64,000 bases of DNA from Hygrocybe punicea. Its lineage: Eukaryota > Basidiomycota > Agaricomycetes > Agaricales > Hygrophoraceae. Below the pieces are notes generated by a model, which did no database searches, was not told the origin of the DNA, and saw nothing but the letters and a program-made list of their open reading frames with translations. How positions within the stretch are numbered: the first letter of the stretch is position 1; each line of letters opens with the position of its first letter. The DNA is taken from contig OY744471.1 in assembly GCA_963556145.1 (NCBI GenBank), positions 675,590 through 739,589 of the forward strand, read 5' to 3'. The position numbers and the translations under genes are program-made. Positions 33,151 through 45,272 of this stretch are shown here, in pieces.

Positions 33151-33775
33151 AGGCTGATCTGTATGGCGCGGACGTCAACAGTACATATGGCACTCTCTCG
33201 CTTTCACTGCCAGGATGATGACTGAACCCGAATGGTTGACCGCCGCGGAAGTCAGGACTACGGCAGCACGTAGCCCAAGGATTTTGAGAGCAATTATTAT
33301 AAGAAGGGATGTCTTTGTTGATATCAGATGTCGATCATTTGTGCCAGTACTTATCACTAACACCCAGGCCCCTCGTAGTTGCCACGTTCCAGCTTGCAGT
33401 GGTTCGTATGTCTACCCTTCTCAACTTCGATAGTGACCCTACTATATCTATTGTCGAAAACTTCCGACGCCTCGCACTCCAAGAAGGCTGGTCAAAGAAA
33501 TCTAAATCATACAAAGGACGAAGTGCATTTTACGCGGAAGCGGTTGTTTTATAACAAAATACAAGGGGAAGAGACAATGTACGATTGAGTGGGGATAAAC
33601 GAGATAGACGAACGACGGGCATAGACTAGTTGGGAGGGGAATAAAAGTACACGGTGAAGTTACGAGTGTCCGAACAATGAAAGTTACAGTAAAGACGCGT
33701 CGACGCCTGCACAAACCTACCAGATACCGCTCGAAGGTGGCGAGCCAGCGAACCATGTCAAGTCGCATAGAACCT
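33151..33775. other. Intergenic, no gene recognised
   Basis: Short frames only (up to about 88 codons). No motif was recognised. It ends at the direct repeat starting GACGTCAAGG near 33777. Confidence 0.4.
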
Positions 33776-33776
33776 G

Positions 33777-33930
33777 GACGTCAAGGCTGTCAGTTCCGCG
33801 AAAGAAGGAGAGTAAAGAAACGAGACAAACCTAAACGACGAGTCACTAGTCCAAGGCCATCAGCAAATTCATGGGTCCTTTTTGAGGCCCTTGGTGACCT
33901 TGCACTTTTTTCAGACACCTTGAACTTTTT
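33777..33930. repeat. Left terminal-type repeat of a possible 12-kb element
   Basis: 33777-33838 (GACGTCAAGG ... GACAAACCTAAAC) recurs directly at 45992-46047. The adjacent CCATCAGCAAA...GGGTCCTTTTTGA...CCCTTG (33858-33898) recurs inverted at about 45947-45985. Together they bracket the block that includes the Plavaka transposase. Confidence 0.5.
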
Positions 33931-34154
33931 CCACAGGTTTTTTGACGCCTTTTTTCATAACTTTTTCACCTTTAGCTATTTGGACTGGTTGAGAAAATTT
34001 ATTGGCCAGGGTTTTTTTTTTTTTTTTTTTTCTTCCCTTCTTTACTTTTCAGTTCTATATTTGATGTAGAGAGACTTAGAAGACTGGATAGAATGGTTTT
34101 TAATGACTGGTATAAATTGACCATCTTTTCATATCCTTGGAACCCTTTTCAACC

Positions 34155-34500
34155 TTGTGAGTCTTTTCTCTAGATTTCTAAGAATACTTTTTATCACTTT
34201 TATCACCATTTGGTCACTTGACCACCTTGAGTCACTTGACCACCTTGAGCCACTTGACCAACTTGGTAATTTTTGGCAGTTTTATCACTTTACCAACTTT
34301 GGAACCATTTTATCACTTTTATCACTTGACCAACTTGGTACTTTTATCACTTTACCAACTTTGGAACCATTTTATCACTTTTATCACTTGACCAACTTGG
34401 TAATTTTTGGCACTTTTATCACTTCACCAACTTTGGAACCATTTTACCACTTTTATCACTTCATCAAATTTGCTACTTTTCATACATCATCAAAACCTAG
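34155..34500. repeat. AT-rich tandem repeat (TTATCACTT-ACCAACTT type)
   Basis: Units such as TTTATCACTTGACCAACTTGG and TTATCACTTTACCAACTTTGGAACCA alternate, giving a higher-order period of about 60-75 bases with four or five copies. A 119-codon frame across it is a product of the repeat. Confidence 0.75.
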
Positions 34501-34930
34501 TTCTTCTACAGAGTAGTGTTGCTGAAGTTCAGTTTGGTTTGGTCTGGTCTGGTACTCTACAATACTCAGAGTAGTGGTGTGCATGGCCTGGCCTGAGACC
34601 ATGAACCAGGCCAAGCTGGGCCCAAATAGGCCAAGCCTAAGAGAGAAAGTGTAGCTGGAGATGTTAATGTTCTTGTCTGTTAAATGTGGTTGTGCAACAG
34701 GATGTAGCCCATTAGAAACATTGGTCTGTGGTCTCCTTCTAAAATTGCAATGGAAAAAGAAATCGGATGAGACTGACATGTGAAAGGGGCTGATAGTGTA
34801 AGATTCTTTGCCAATGAAATAGCAGAGCCTGTTTGTGGCTGTCATTTTGCTGTTTTCACACTGTAAATAAGTCAGCATGGTACAAGGAGAGTTTAGTGGG
34901 ACAAACTTCTCAGTGAGCTATGTAATGAGA
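34501..34930. other. Intergenic with hAT-terminus-like sequence
   Basis: CAGAGTAGTGTTGC and CAGAGTAGTGGTGTGCATGGCC (about 34508 and 34567) resemble hAT-type terminal sequences followed by short palindromic GGCCTGGCC/GGCC repeats, but no partner end was found. No gene was recognised. Confidence 0.3.
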
Positions 34931-35630
34931 TCAAATAAATGCCTCCTCAATGCCTCCATTTGTGATTTCCACATCTTCCTCCAACTTTGCATTGTAAGCA
35001 TCCCTGTCAAAGCACAGCAAGTCCTCTGTGATGGCTACCAATGACCCTGTTCCTGAACAGAACACAATCCCAGAACACAATGAATCCAGCATCATGTGCT
35101 CCAAGTAACATCTCTCCATGTAATGCATCCATGCTCCAGCTACCCACTCCTTTTACAGCACCTTCATGCTCTCAGAAGTTTGTATATGTTTTAGTTTGAC
35201 ATGACTCTCCAGGACAGTGTAGGTGTTGGAATCAGGTCCCCAAGTGAAATGAAATACTATTCCCAAATGAATTTTGCCATGCAAAACAGTTACAAAGCAG
35301 CCATTGGGCAAGTGGATAAGCGATGTCACAAAGGTATCAGTGGTTCCAATTTCTTTGATGGTGGCAGGAATTTGGGAACCTTCTGTAATAACATCTTCCT
35401 GGATCATCTGGAGATTGCCAGAGAACACTTGTTGGTTTTGGGTATAGGGATTCATGCTTCTCAATCCTAAGCTTTGATAGTCATGTCATCACTTCTGGTG
35501 AGCATGATACTCACAGCAGGGTGCACAGTGGGACATCTGATATAGTCTGGATGGGCCTCAAATGTGGTCTCCTTCTTGTTGTAATGGCAATTGTCAGGTG
35601 GTTCTGGATGATGAAGAACCTAAGGGATCA
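34931..35630 (-). pseudogene. Conserved-looking hypothetical protein with internal stop
   Basis: Two open stretches in the same frame (35464-35153 and 35150-34931) are separated only by one TAA after SMKVL. The reading continues KEWVAGAWMHYMERC, then MLDSLCSGIVFCSGTGS and a tail ending GGIEEAFI. Further upstream, in another frame, PEPPDNCHYNKKETTFEAHP (about 35610-35545) looks like an earlier exon. Composition and continuity through the stop show that it was a protein gene until recently. I do not recognise the function. It lies inside the candidate 12-kb element block, so it may be transposon cargo or an older insertion site. Confidence 0.45.
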
Positions 35631-36901
35631 GTATGGAAGTGAAAGTGGAATAGTCAGTATCTAGCTTCAGTAAGATGATGAATGGAGTAAAAGGGGAAGC
35701 TGCCAAGCAAGTACTACAAAAATCTAATTAAGCTGGTGTAGCCTGATGATACTGACGATGTTGGGTATGGTGGGTTGGGTGTCAGGTGATGAGTGGTATA
35801 GGAAGAAAGTCACAAGAAATGTGGAGAACAAGTAGTGAGTGCCAATGAGTCGTATGATAATATGATTGTACTATGAAGTGGCCTCCGAGTGAGGGGAAAA
35901 GGGGAACTGGACTTCTTATTTTGATATGGCAGTTACCGTTTTTATGGTACAAAAATCGTCTATCTACTTTCAGTCAAGAGTCCTTGGCCAACAAGGTGAT
36001 ACAAGGGGAAGTATAAATAGGGACATGAGGAAGGGGTTTTGAGGTGATGGTGACAGGAAAAATGGAGGGTAAAAATGAAGGCTTATTCTATTTGGCACCC
36101 CGGGGAGCCACTTAGTCATCCAGGCACAATCGGAGATTGGGGGCGCTTTTGATGTCATGGTGCCCCCACTGATCTCAATCTCATATCATATCTGGAATCT
36201 TATCACATGCAGCTGTACAAAAGGCTAGGCACGTTCAGGTTAATCCACAGTTTTGCCTAAAGGTCGGGTACGGGGTAGCGCATCAACGACGACAACGTCA
36301 ACATGGTGCCCACCAAGGGGCTGGCTTGGCAACAGTGCTGGTGATGACGTATGGCTGCAAGGATACAAAACCAGGACGGTGATGGTGGCGACCCAGAAGC
36401 TGGCAACTGCTCCCAGTTCAACCCGTCAATTCTCACCTTGGCTTGTCCCTAAAACCCATCAGCTTTCTGATTCTGCAGCAAACCAACATCCACTCACTGT
36501 CCTGGGCCCACAAGGTCTTTTTCAAGTAAAGACTTTATAAACCAGATCGTCCAAGTCATCTGACCTGGACTTCCACTGACTCCACAACTCACAATGAACC
36601 TTTTATGCATATCCCGCACCACCCAGCAAAACTCTCTCTCTTCTGAATCCCTGCTCTCTAGTTCACCCCTCCTCAAACCTGAAAATCTCTTTATTTTCAC
36701 TCTGTCCATGATCGTTTGAAACTGATACAATCGCCTCATTAATAACTCTCCTCTCAACCGTCTCTGCTCCCTCTCCCCAGCTCAATTTACTCTCTTCTGG
36801 TACATGCACGCATTCTCCCACTCTCTCGCACCACTCGCACCAGGGTCCGCTGGCAACCCTATAGTGCTCTGCCTGCTTCTCTCCCCTCTCGCTCACCTCC
36901 T
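35631..36901. other. Intergenic, no gene recognised
   Basis: Contains short frames only. 36564-36680 is a direct repeat of 38173-38285. A GGGGGCGC...GTGCCCCCAC imperfect inverted pair lies near 36137-36170. Confidence 0.4.
36564..36680 (+). repeat. Direct repeat flanking the cyclin pseudogene, copy 1
   Basis: About 115 bases (CTGGACTTC...CAACTCACAATGAACC...ATGCATATCCC...CTGCTCTCTAGTTCACCCCTCC) recur at 38173-38285. The two copies bracket the cyclin-like remnant. Confidence 0.85.
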
Positions 36902-38249
36902 GTGTCTTACTTGAATACCCCAGCATCTTCTGCCTCCTCTTCACCTCTCTCTAACAGCGACCAAAGTGCATCTAGCACCCAATCTCGCAGTAATCTGGTC
37001 CCCATTAAGGGCTTTGTGCACGAGGTGCTCCGGCGTTCACACACATCCGGAAGTGTCCTACAGACAGCTTTATGTTATCTGGAAGCTATCCGTTCCAAGG
37101 TCCCTGATTTGGTCCGACACGAGCAGATAGGCAACGGTATCAAGGGAGAGGTTCAGTTGGCTGATCGTATTGCTCAGGGCGAGGTTGACATGGTTCTTGA
37201 CTCTGTCGGCAGCTCAGACCCCCATGACGAACCATATGTGGCAGAAAAGGATGATTCGCACTCGTTGTCGAATCTACAAACTCACCTGACCTCGCAAGAC
37301 TCTTCAAGGTGACCTAAAGTGCCTAGTCCACCACTACTGCCACTCCCTCCATCACCCTCACCTCTTTTGTGCCCTCGCAGGGCCTTCTTAGCTTCTCTCA
37401 TCAAATCGAGCATGGGCAAAATTGTCCGGTCTTCCTCCCTGTGAAATCGGACGATGTGAGCGGGCCCTGGGCGATGCTCTTGAGTGGCGGCTTTGGGTTG
37501 GAAAAACACCACTACCATTGCCAGCGGCCTCCACATCAGCACCAAACATCATCATACGGACTGTTGTCAGATGTCACAGTGACAGTGATCTGATGGCAGT
37601 TTCCAAATTGACGAAGAGACTACAGACAGAACCACATATCATTGACCTTCTGTCTTCAGCCACACTCAGCATGAGAGGCCTCGCACGTCGTGCGACGCTT
37701 CCAGCAAGCGGATTAGCGGAACAGATACCATCGTCTATGAAGATGCAATATTCTCAATCCCTGAAACCAAGAGAACCTCCCCTCGAAGCACCATCAACAG
37801 GATATGACACAATGATGACCACGACACCGATGCATACGACAATGATGACTGGCCCCCCAATATATACTCCAGTGAATGCGAAACAATTCGGCTCAAGTCC
37901 AAACAATGTGGCGACACCAACACTGACTTTTTCTCCTTCGTTGACCGAATCTTCAGGTGGGGATCACACGATTCACATGGCGAGCTTCATTGATGAGCCT
38001 ACTGGTACGTTTGGCGCAAATGGCTGCTTCATTCTCGCAAACAAGAACTTCAAGGTGTTACCACCTATCGGGGAGGGTTTCCGCGTACCCCTATGGAACG
38101 CCTTATGCCCCCACCAACCTCACGATGCTCCAAAGCAAGTTTTTCTTTCTTCCACACCCAAATGTAGTCAACCTGGACTTCTGCTGACAACTCACAATGA
38201 ACCTATTATGCATATCCCACACCACCCAGCAAAACTCCCTCTCTTCTGA
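36902..38249 (+). pseudogene. Pho85-type (Pcl) cyclin pseudogene
   Basis: The first part reads RSHTSGSVLQTALCYLEAIR (about 37039-37090), typical of the start of the cyclin box in fungal Pcl cyclins. After a break comes RAFLASLI (about 37380-37405), then RAWAKLSGLPPCEIGRCE and RALGDALEWRLWVGK (about 37412-37505). About 13 residues normally between LASLI and RAWAKL (the region around SKF..D..YSN) are missing with a frameshift. The downstream 275-codon frame (to 38249) contains a Ser/Pro-rich C-terminus. Such cyclins bind and direct a Pho85-like CDK. This copy lacks part of the box and so should not fold. Confidence 0.7.
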
Positions 38250-38285
38250 ATCCCTGCTCTCTAGTTCACCCCTCCGAAAACCTGG
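38173..38285 (+). repeat. Direct repeat flanking the cyclin pseudogene, copy 2
   Basis: Second copy of 36564-36680, overlapping the end of the cyclin-like frame. Confidence 0.85.
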
Positions 38286-38633
38286 ACCCAATAACACACC
38301 ACCGCGACAGCGCGGGAAGGTCGAAGGGCGTGGCTGCCATACATTTTCAGAGAAAAGGAACAATCAGCTAAGTGCCTCTGCTTTCCCCTCGCAATGCCAT
38401 CATTTTTCATCCTCCACTGACATTGCTGGAGCCATTTTTTCCCTGTGCTAGGGCCATCACTAGTGCCAGTGCCACAGCTGGTACCTGCATTTCCCTGCTT
38501 GACACAATTGGCCAGCACATTATAACATGTACAACACAATGAGCTGGTGGTGTGCATGCTCTGCCACATGCTGTTAGTTCATTTATCCACCCTATCAATG
38601 TGTTCAGATCACTTATTGTTTCATGTTGCTGAA

Positions 38634-41600
38634 TCAAAATGCAATTTCATTTGAATGATGATCAGCATACTTGTTAACATAAAAAGCTTGGAATGCATCC
38701 AGTGAGTCATGACAAGAAAAATTTTGAGGAAGAAAATCTTCTCCAGCCACACCAATAAGATGTGCACTGCGAAGAATACATTCTAGATGAATAACAGCTT
38801 TGAGTGGAGTCCCATCATGAAGAATATCAGGTTCAACAATCCACAAACCAGTATCTTCACATGGTCTGTGGTCAACTGGTGAAAACCAATGAACTAGTGC
38901 ACAAGGATAAGAAACAGAGTGATAGGTGAAAGAAAAGAAAAGAAAAACACGTGCTGCATGCAATCCTTGAAAACCTTCTTGTTCTGGATCCTTTTCAACA
39001 AAAACACAATCATAGCGAGGAGGTCCATGTCGCCATGAAGAAACTGCATGTATCCTCTCATGATGCATTCCATGTCTCCCAGACAAGTCACTTGGAGCAT
39101 GGAACGTTGCAACAGCGGAAGGATAAGCATAAACGCTATGCCCAGAAAATTTTGGACACTGATCCAGATCAATATCCTGACCTGAAACCTCTGAGTTAGG
39201 ATTGAGCTGGTCATAGAGGAAGCGCCGAATGAGTGTTGGAAGCTCTGGCTGCCCAATATGTTCTCCAAGTTGAACTGGATCTCTAGGATAATCCCGAGCT
39301 GTACAGATATTGAGAACTATCAATTTAAACAGAGAAAATACCCACCAAGTGTTACGGTCTTTGCTAGCTTGACTTCTCCCAGACATTTTGGATGCTCATC
39401 AGCCCCCTGGTCCATGTCTTCATCATTCTCGAGAATGATATTTAGTTGTGGCTGAGGCAATGCAAAACCATGGCCTTGCATCATCCCACGAGCTGTGAAG
39501 TCAACTCGTGCTGCAGCAAGTTTGTCAAGTCGCTGGTTTGTGAGAAGCATCTGTCCTAGAGCATGGTTCCGACTGGATCTCCGCCAAGGTTTTTTGACAG
39601 CCTTGATATGTTTGGATTCAGTTATTGATGAGCAAAGTCCATTTGGAGCACCAAACATTTGAATAAGTCGGCGATAGTGAATGAGAGAGTGTTGACGAGG
39701 AAGAGAAAAACCATCTGGTCGTACACCAACAGTCCGAAATATCTCTCGGAAATTATGGAAGGAATCAACTGCTGCATCAATGGACTGCAGAGTATCCTCA
39801 CTGATAATTTCACGTCGTACAAGATAGCAAAATTCAGTGAAAGCGCTGATGGCTTTGACCATTTCACTTGGAACATGGCCAGCAATGGCAGGAATAAAAA
39901 CCTGATTTTATATCATCTGGCATTGTACATCAAAATCCAAATTTAGAACACACCTTCATCAAAGCCTTTGAGTCATCACCTGTCCATTGCTTAAACCCAC
40001 GACCATCTGGAAAGCGGCGCAGCCCAGGAAATGGTGGTGCAGCAGCAATCCTAGTTTAGGATTAGAATCTCTTAAATGAACATCATGATTAGCAGTCACC
40101 GTCTGTCAATATCAGCTAATATTTTATTAGCTTCTTGAGGAGGGTGAGAAATCTTAATATATTCCACAACCCAATCCACAAGATGGTCCTTGAAAGTGCC
40201 TTTGATAAGCTGATGAAGGATATCCGGAGATAACAGTTCATGAATATCAGCACGTGGGAATCCCACTGTGAATGGCTATACAAATATATTAGCTTTAGAT
40301 GGTTGTAAATTACACAATGCTTACAATCAGGTCTCCAACAATTCCATAATTATTCCAAAGCTCATCTAGACTGCAAGCCCCCAGGAGAACATCAGTGTGT
40401 TCATGCGATCGGTGCCCAGCTTGTCCATCAAGATCCTCAGGCATTGCTGTGCAACTGTTGCAGGTTTAGAAAGTAGGCATTACTTGAAAGTCAAACTTTA
40501 CACACCGTGGGCACCACCCCTGGACAGTGCAGGAGAGTAGACTCTGTTCTGGATAATCTGCAATATATGGACCCAAGCCATAAACAACACGTCGAAAGTG
40601 TCCATCACTACATCGTGTCACCCTTGGTACTGACATGTGTGGACGCAATGGCAATAGAATCTGGTGCAGAGAAGAATGAAAAAGTTGGCGCCGGAACTTC
40701 CGAAAATCAGAATCAGCTTGGTGATCCTTTGTGGCTAACCTAGCTGTTAGAATCCAAAGCAGAAATCTAAAATGACTGTCACTTACTCTTTGGCAGTGCC
40801 AAGAATCCAATGACAGAAACAGCATTGCGATGGGCACGGCGCACATTATTGTGGACATTTCCTATTGATGCATAGAGTGGGTAATACTCATTGTTGCCTG
40901 TAGCAACAGAGACTGTAGTCTTGTCACTGCCAAGGACCACAGGAACAAACATCGATCCATGTGTTTCTTCATCTTCAGCAATTTTGTCCTGGTGCATTAT
41001 ATCAGCAACCTTGTTCAAAGATAACAAATACCATACCGCTTGCTGCCATGCCCAGTTACCAGACATGAGATCAGTATATTGACGCTTGTTCCCTTTGTCA
41101 AAGACTTGTTTTGGTGCAAAGTCCATTTCTGTGGCAAAGTCCGGATTTCCAATTTGTTGCTCCATGGCAAGAAGTGGATCACGAAACCAAACATCATACT
41201 TTGCAGTCATCCATGAAGGGACTTCACCAGCCTCATCATCTGGAAGTTCACCATCATATGAGACAGAAAATGACTGCCAGGGCACATCACCCTCTCTTGT
41301 TGCATCAATGACTGAATACATCTCCTTGTGATCCGCAAACGGAGGATCGGAATCAGGATAGAGAGCTGCCAAATTGTTAAGGTGCTTGTCAAGCTTTGCA
41401 GCTGACATTTGCTCCTCAGCAAATATAAATTCAGCAAACTCAAATTCAGCACGACTGTTGTATGGTGAATAATCATCAATGGCACGCTCCTCACGTGGGG
41501 GAGGAGGGGAACCTGGTGGAAGGTCCATTCCCTGAACATTGCATGGGGTGCCATCAATAATTGGATGCATGTTGATATCGAGAGCCTGAGCAGCAGGATA

Positions 41601-41924
41601 GTGATGACTGGATTGAGGTGATGGTGACCCAGAAGGTGACTCCAAGTTGGGCTCAGGTGAACCCACAGGTGGCGTTGGAGGTGAGCCAGACATCTCTGCT
41701 GCATGCTCAGGTGATGCTGATCGTTGTGGAACATCCTGGGGTGGAGAAGAATGCCGACGTGGTGGTGAGGTAGGTGATGGACTATGTCGATGGCGAGCCC
41801 GGAATGTAGGATGTGCTGAGTGCAGATGTTGTGTGAGTCCTCCTGATGATTTACATATCTTTTGACATTCTCTTATTGGGCACACAAATATAGCCGGCTG
41901 AAAGGCCCTGCGGGATAGGCCCAT
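38634..41924 (-). CDS. Plavaka-type transposase
   Basis: Seven exons: 41924-40787, 40743-40506, 40454-40325, 40275-40100, 40050-39954, 39901-39346 and 39298-38634. Residues 15-38 form a C2H2 finger (C15, C20, H33, H38). Conserved Plavaka blocks follow: PLLAMEQQIGNPDFATEMDF, HGSMFVPVVLGSDKTTVSV, YYPLYASIGNVHNNVRRAHR, VYGLGPYIADYPEQ, GWCPRC, FPRADIHELLSPDILHQLIK, FGAPNGLCSSITESKHIKAV and SSRNHALGQMLLTNQRLDK. Plavaka is a eukaryotic DDE-type family widespread in mushroom-forming fungi. Coding is open throughout except at exon 5/6. There AAG|GTGTGT...ATCAG|GTTTTATT leaves the next exon one base out of frame, consistent with one T missing from a T run. An upstream in-frame ATG at 42026 exists, but the 41924 start places the finger near the N-terminus. 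Confidence 0.88.
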
Positions 41925-42414
41925 GGCATAAAGAGAACTCAGAGTAGGAGGGATAAAGTACAGCACACAATGGACAAGCAATGGCCCTGTACACAGCCGA
42001 CAACAATAGCCTTGAAGACGACCCAATTAAAAAATATGGTCCGAAATAAGTGACATGAGAGATACTGAGTTGAATATATTATACTAACCGTTTGACGACT
42101 ACTATACTACCACAGTCAGAGTTGGTAGGTGAGCTCTCGGAGGCCAATATGCGCAATGTGCGAGCAGTGGTAGAAGGGATAGAGGGGCAGAAGTTGAAGA
42201 TTGTGGAAGAGTATGTAAAACCCAGATGGATAAAGCCGCGGTTATAGTGTTGACTAACGAGAAAGAAGACTCTGCAGGGGCAAGCACAAGAGCGTCAGTT
42301 GCGGGGTGTGGGAAAGGGTGGGGTCAACCTACAAGGGTGGGAACAACTTGAAGGTGTTGTAATATCGCAACCGTAACGTGATGTCTTGAAAAAAGCTGGG
42401 CAAAGGACGGAGCT
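41925..42414. other. 5' region of the Plavaka gene, no other gene
   Basis: No further coding signal was recognised. No clear terminal inverted repeat partner could be found close to the transposase on either side. Confidence 0.4.
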
Positions 42415-42960
42415 GGGAAGGCAACAAAAAGAGCCGAGCGTAAATAAGTTGGCAGTGCCGTGAGCAATGCAGCCAGACAGATGGTGTCCGAGCGTAGAAA
42501 ACCTAGTGGATGAGAATGAAGTCGTGTCGTGAAAAAAGACAGGTGGTGGGTGGTACGCAAAGATGTCGGACTTCGGAAGAGCCGGGTCTGGGAAGGCAAC
42601 AAAAAGAGCCGAGCGCGAATAAGTTGGCAGTGCCGTGAGCAATGCAGCCAGACGGATGGTGTCCGAGCGTAGAAAACCTAGTGGATGAGAATGAAGTCGT
42701 GTCGTGAAAAAAGCCAGGTGGTGGGTGGTACGCAAAGATGTCGGACTTCGGAAGAGCCGGGTCTGGGAAGGCAACAAAAAGAGCCGAGCGTGAATAAGTT
42801 GGCAGTGCCGTGAGCAATGCAGCCAGAGGGATCGTGTCCGAGTGCAGCAAACCAATTGGTGGGTGGTGAATTTGGAGAGTCCGAGTCCGAGTCACGGACT
42901 TGGGCTTGGAGTCAGACGCAAAGACGTCGGACTTCGGAATAGCCGGGTCTGAACTTGAAA
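42415..42960. repeat. 175-bp tandem repeat upstream of the 43034 gene
   Basis: GTGTCCGAGCG recurs at 42484, 42659 and 42834 (period 175). Two nearly identical full units are flanked by partial ones sharing GGCAACAAAAAGAGCCGAGCG, AATAAGTTGGCAGTGCCGTGAGCAATGCAGCCAGA (split by small changes) and GATGTCGGACTTCGG. Long antisense frames here are products of the repeat. The array ends about 70 bases before the promoter of the next gene. Confidence 0.9.
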
Positions 42961-42978
42961 GCCGCTGTCAGAAAACTC

Positions 42979-42986
42979 ATATAAGA
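42979..42986 (+). promoter_or_regulatory. TATA-like box of the 43034 gene
   Basis: CATATAAG lies about 50 bases before the ATG at 43034 and just after the tandem repeat, in a position suited to core promoter use. Confidence 0.4.
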
Positions 42987-43033
42987 CTTCATCACGGAGA
43001 CGTACGCTGCACAAAATTCTACCAATTTCCTCA

Positions 43034-45272
43034 ATGCCCCCTAAAAAACAAACTGTGGTTCCTCAAATGACCCTCAGCCTGAGGCCGGGACGTGATACAA
43101 TGCCTGGAGCGCCCGACAAACCTAAACCCCGAAGGACCTCTGCCGAAGTTGCGGCCGCAAATGCACTGAAAGAACAAGAAAAGCAAAGGCTATCCGACAC
43201 TAGGACAGCGGCTATCCTGGGCGTGTCTAGGAAGGAAAACGAGATGAATGATCAGGACAGGTTAATTGACAGCACTGCGGACCACCCACCTGTCAGCACG
43301 AAAATAAAGACTTCCAGGCCTGTTGCCCAGAATGCAGCCGCGAAGAGAGTGGCCGAGATAAAGGCAGCAGCGTTGGACTTGGCAGCAATGGACGGTATGT
43401 CTTGCACTGACTTTTCAGAAGCCCTATCCAAGTACCACGTCAATTTATTGATTTCAGATACTGACGAAGACTTGGAGGAAATGGTTACCTTCCCAGTGGC
43501 GGCCTCAATGGCAGCGGAGGCTCGGACAGTAACAAAGCAGGGAACGGTGGAGGATTGTGAGCCAAACGATGCTGACGCCGAGAGGGAGAGGAAGCGGGTC
43601 GAAAAAAAAGCTAAGAAGACTGAGTTTAGGAAAGAAGTCATCGCCCAATACGCCCTTGCCTACCTTGATGATGATCAGCTGCCCACCCAAAAGCGGAAAA
43701 TCATTGATGGTGATGTTGACGGGTGAGCGCTAAGTCTTTTACTATGTCATCTCACGAATACTGCCATTCTAACTATAAGTTGTTTACTCTCTCATTTAAA
43801 TGTTGTGCTGTTTCAAGACCACCGCTCAAGAAGAAGGGCAAGCCTGCTACTAGTATGGCCAAGATTGGAGGACTTCGTACTAACTGGAAAACGCCGGCAA
43901 CCATTTCTCACCCAATGTCAACCAGTGACAGGATAACTACCCCCGAACATGATGAAAATGCGCTGGGTGGCATCAGTGATGGCGACGACACGCAAGAAAG
44001 GTTGGCCCTCTCTCAGGCTGCCAGCAAAAAGCCTGTCCGCTACTATGGTGGCGGCACTACGTTGAAACCAGCGACGGTTAGCTGTCTTTTTCTTTCATGT
44101 CCGAGTCCATCTCCGTTGACCACTATACAGCCGGGCATTCGCTCTCTCGTCAAGATCCATCTTGACAGCCATGACTCACTGGAAGCTAAGCGTGGCGTTC
44201 GCGGCGGTGAAGTAAAAAAGGATGACCTTACTATGAACCATTTACCGGCAGCAGTTCGGGAAGGCTTCCGCAGCAGATTCGTACCCCAGCTTCGCGAATT
44301 AATGGGCACCTTGGCGCCATGGGAACAGCCCACCGATGAACAACTCCGCCAAACGTGGTATGCCAGTTTCCCCGATTTCAACTCTCAGCTCAAGGACGAT
44401 CTTTTGTGGACCGTTTCTAAACTGGTACGTATATTTTGCGCCTCTTACAGGGATCTCAGACTGAATGTTTTTGAGGCCGATGATCGCTTGGCAGACTGGC
44501 GCAACAAATTCGCCTCGACTGCCATGAACCAGCTTGAAAAGCTGTTCATCGAGTTAGACTTGGACACACCCGAAGCCCGTGCTACCTACGTAACTTGGAT
44601 GTTGGGCGATGATGATAGAAGCTGCCCATTCTACTACAAAACAGTCTCTGATGGTCAAGTGCCAATTGTATGACATTTCTACATCTCGTTTCGGCTGCCA
44701 ATGCTCACCTTCCACTTTTTTTTCCAGGGAATTTTCCAGTCTTCCCTCGTGTTGGCCACTCTTTCTACCCATATCTCCACCATTTCAAGTATCCATCTTG
44801 CTCAGCGTTTGACCGATAAACCCGTAGGGGCCCTGGTGCTAGCTCTACAAGCAGTAAGCTCACGTAACTACTTTTCCTGATCCACCCAACTACACAATCT
44901 CCGCTTTATTAGAGTAAACGTGCACTGTTGTACCATCAGGACGGTGTGAAGCATATTCCTCGTGGGCCGCCCGGATACTTCTCGAAGACAAATTGGGCCG
45001 ATCGTATTGAAAGAGTTGACGGCAAAGACATCTTTGTCAAGAAAGTGTCGTCCCTGCTAAAATTAATTGGGAAGCTCAAAGAGGGCCAGTGGGCAAAAAT
45101 TCTAGAGAGCGCGAGTCTGTATGCCAGGCAGAAGAAGATTGATGCCGTCGAGATTTTATGCGCTTCGTTGGACTCATCTGACTATGAACTCGAGGATGGC
45201 GATGAAGACTTGGTGGCCGAGGAGGGAGATGATGACATTGTTGATGGTGACAACGACATTCTGATGGAATAA
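43034..45272 (+). CDS. Spliced protein of unknown function, agaricomycete type
   Basis: Exons are 43034-43722, 43818-44076, 44131-44667, 44728-44853 and 44913-45272; the 54-nt intron at 44077-44130 would also read through in frame. The product is about 655 residues. A disordered Lys/Ala/Asp-rich N-terminal third with a basic PPLKKKGKP patch precedes a helical core containing IRSLVKIHLDSHDSLE, LRELMGTLAPWEQPTDEQL, DWRNKFA and TYVTWMLGDDD, then GALVLALQASKRALLYHQDG. The C-terminus is very acidic (DYELEDGDEDLVAEEGDDD). The basic-then-acidic ends and helical core suggest a nuclear protein. I believe relatives are multi-copy and transposon-associated in Agaricomycetes but cannot name the family. 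No catalytic motif was seen. Confidence 0.6.

Noticed and set aside
42295..42895. Minus-strand frames of 92-186 codons
   Set aside because: They run through the 175-bp tandem array and repeat with its period (TRLFRSPT, ALLTALPTY). They result from the repeat.
44425..44459. Possible intron inside the third exon of the 43034 gene (GTACGT...TACAG or CTCAG)
   Set aside because: At 26-35 bases it is too short and no acceptor keeps the downstream frame. The stretch reads through in frame.
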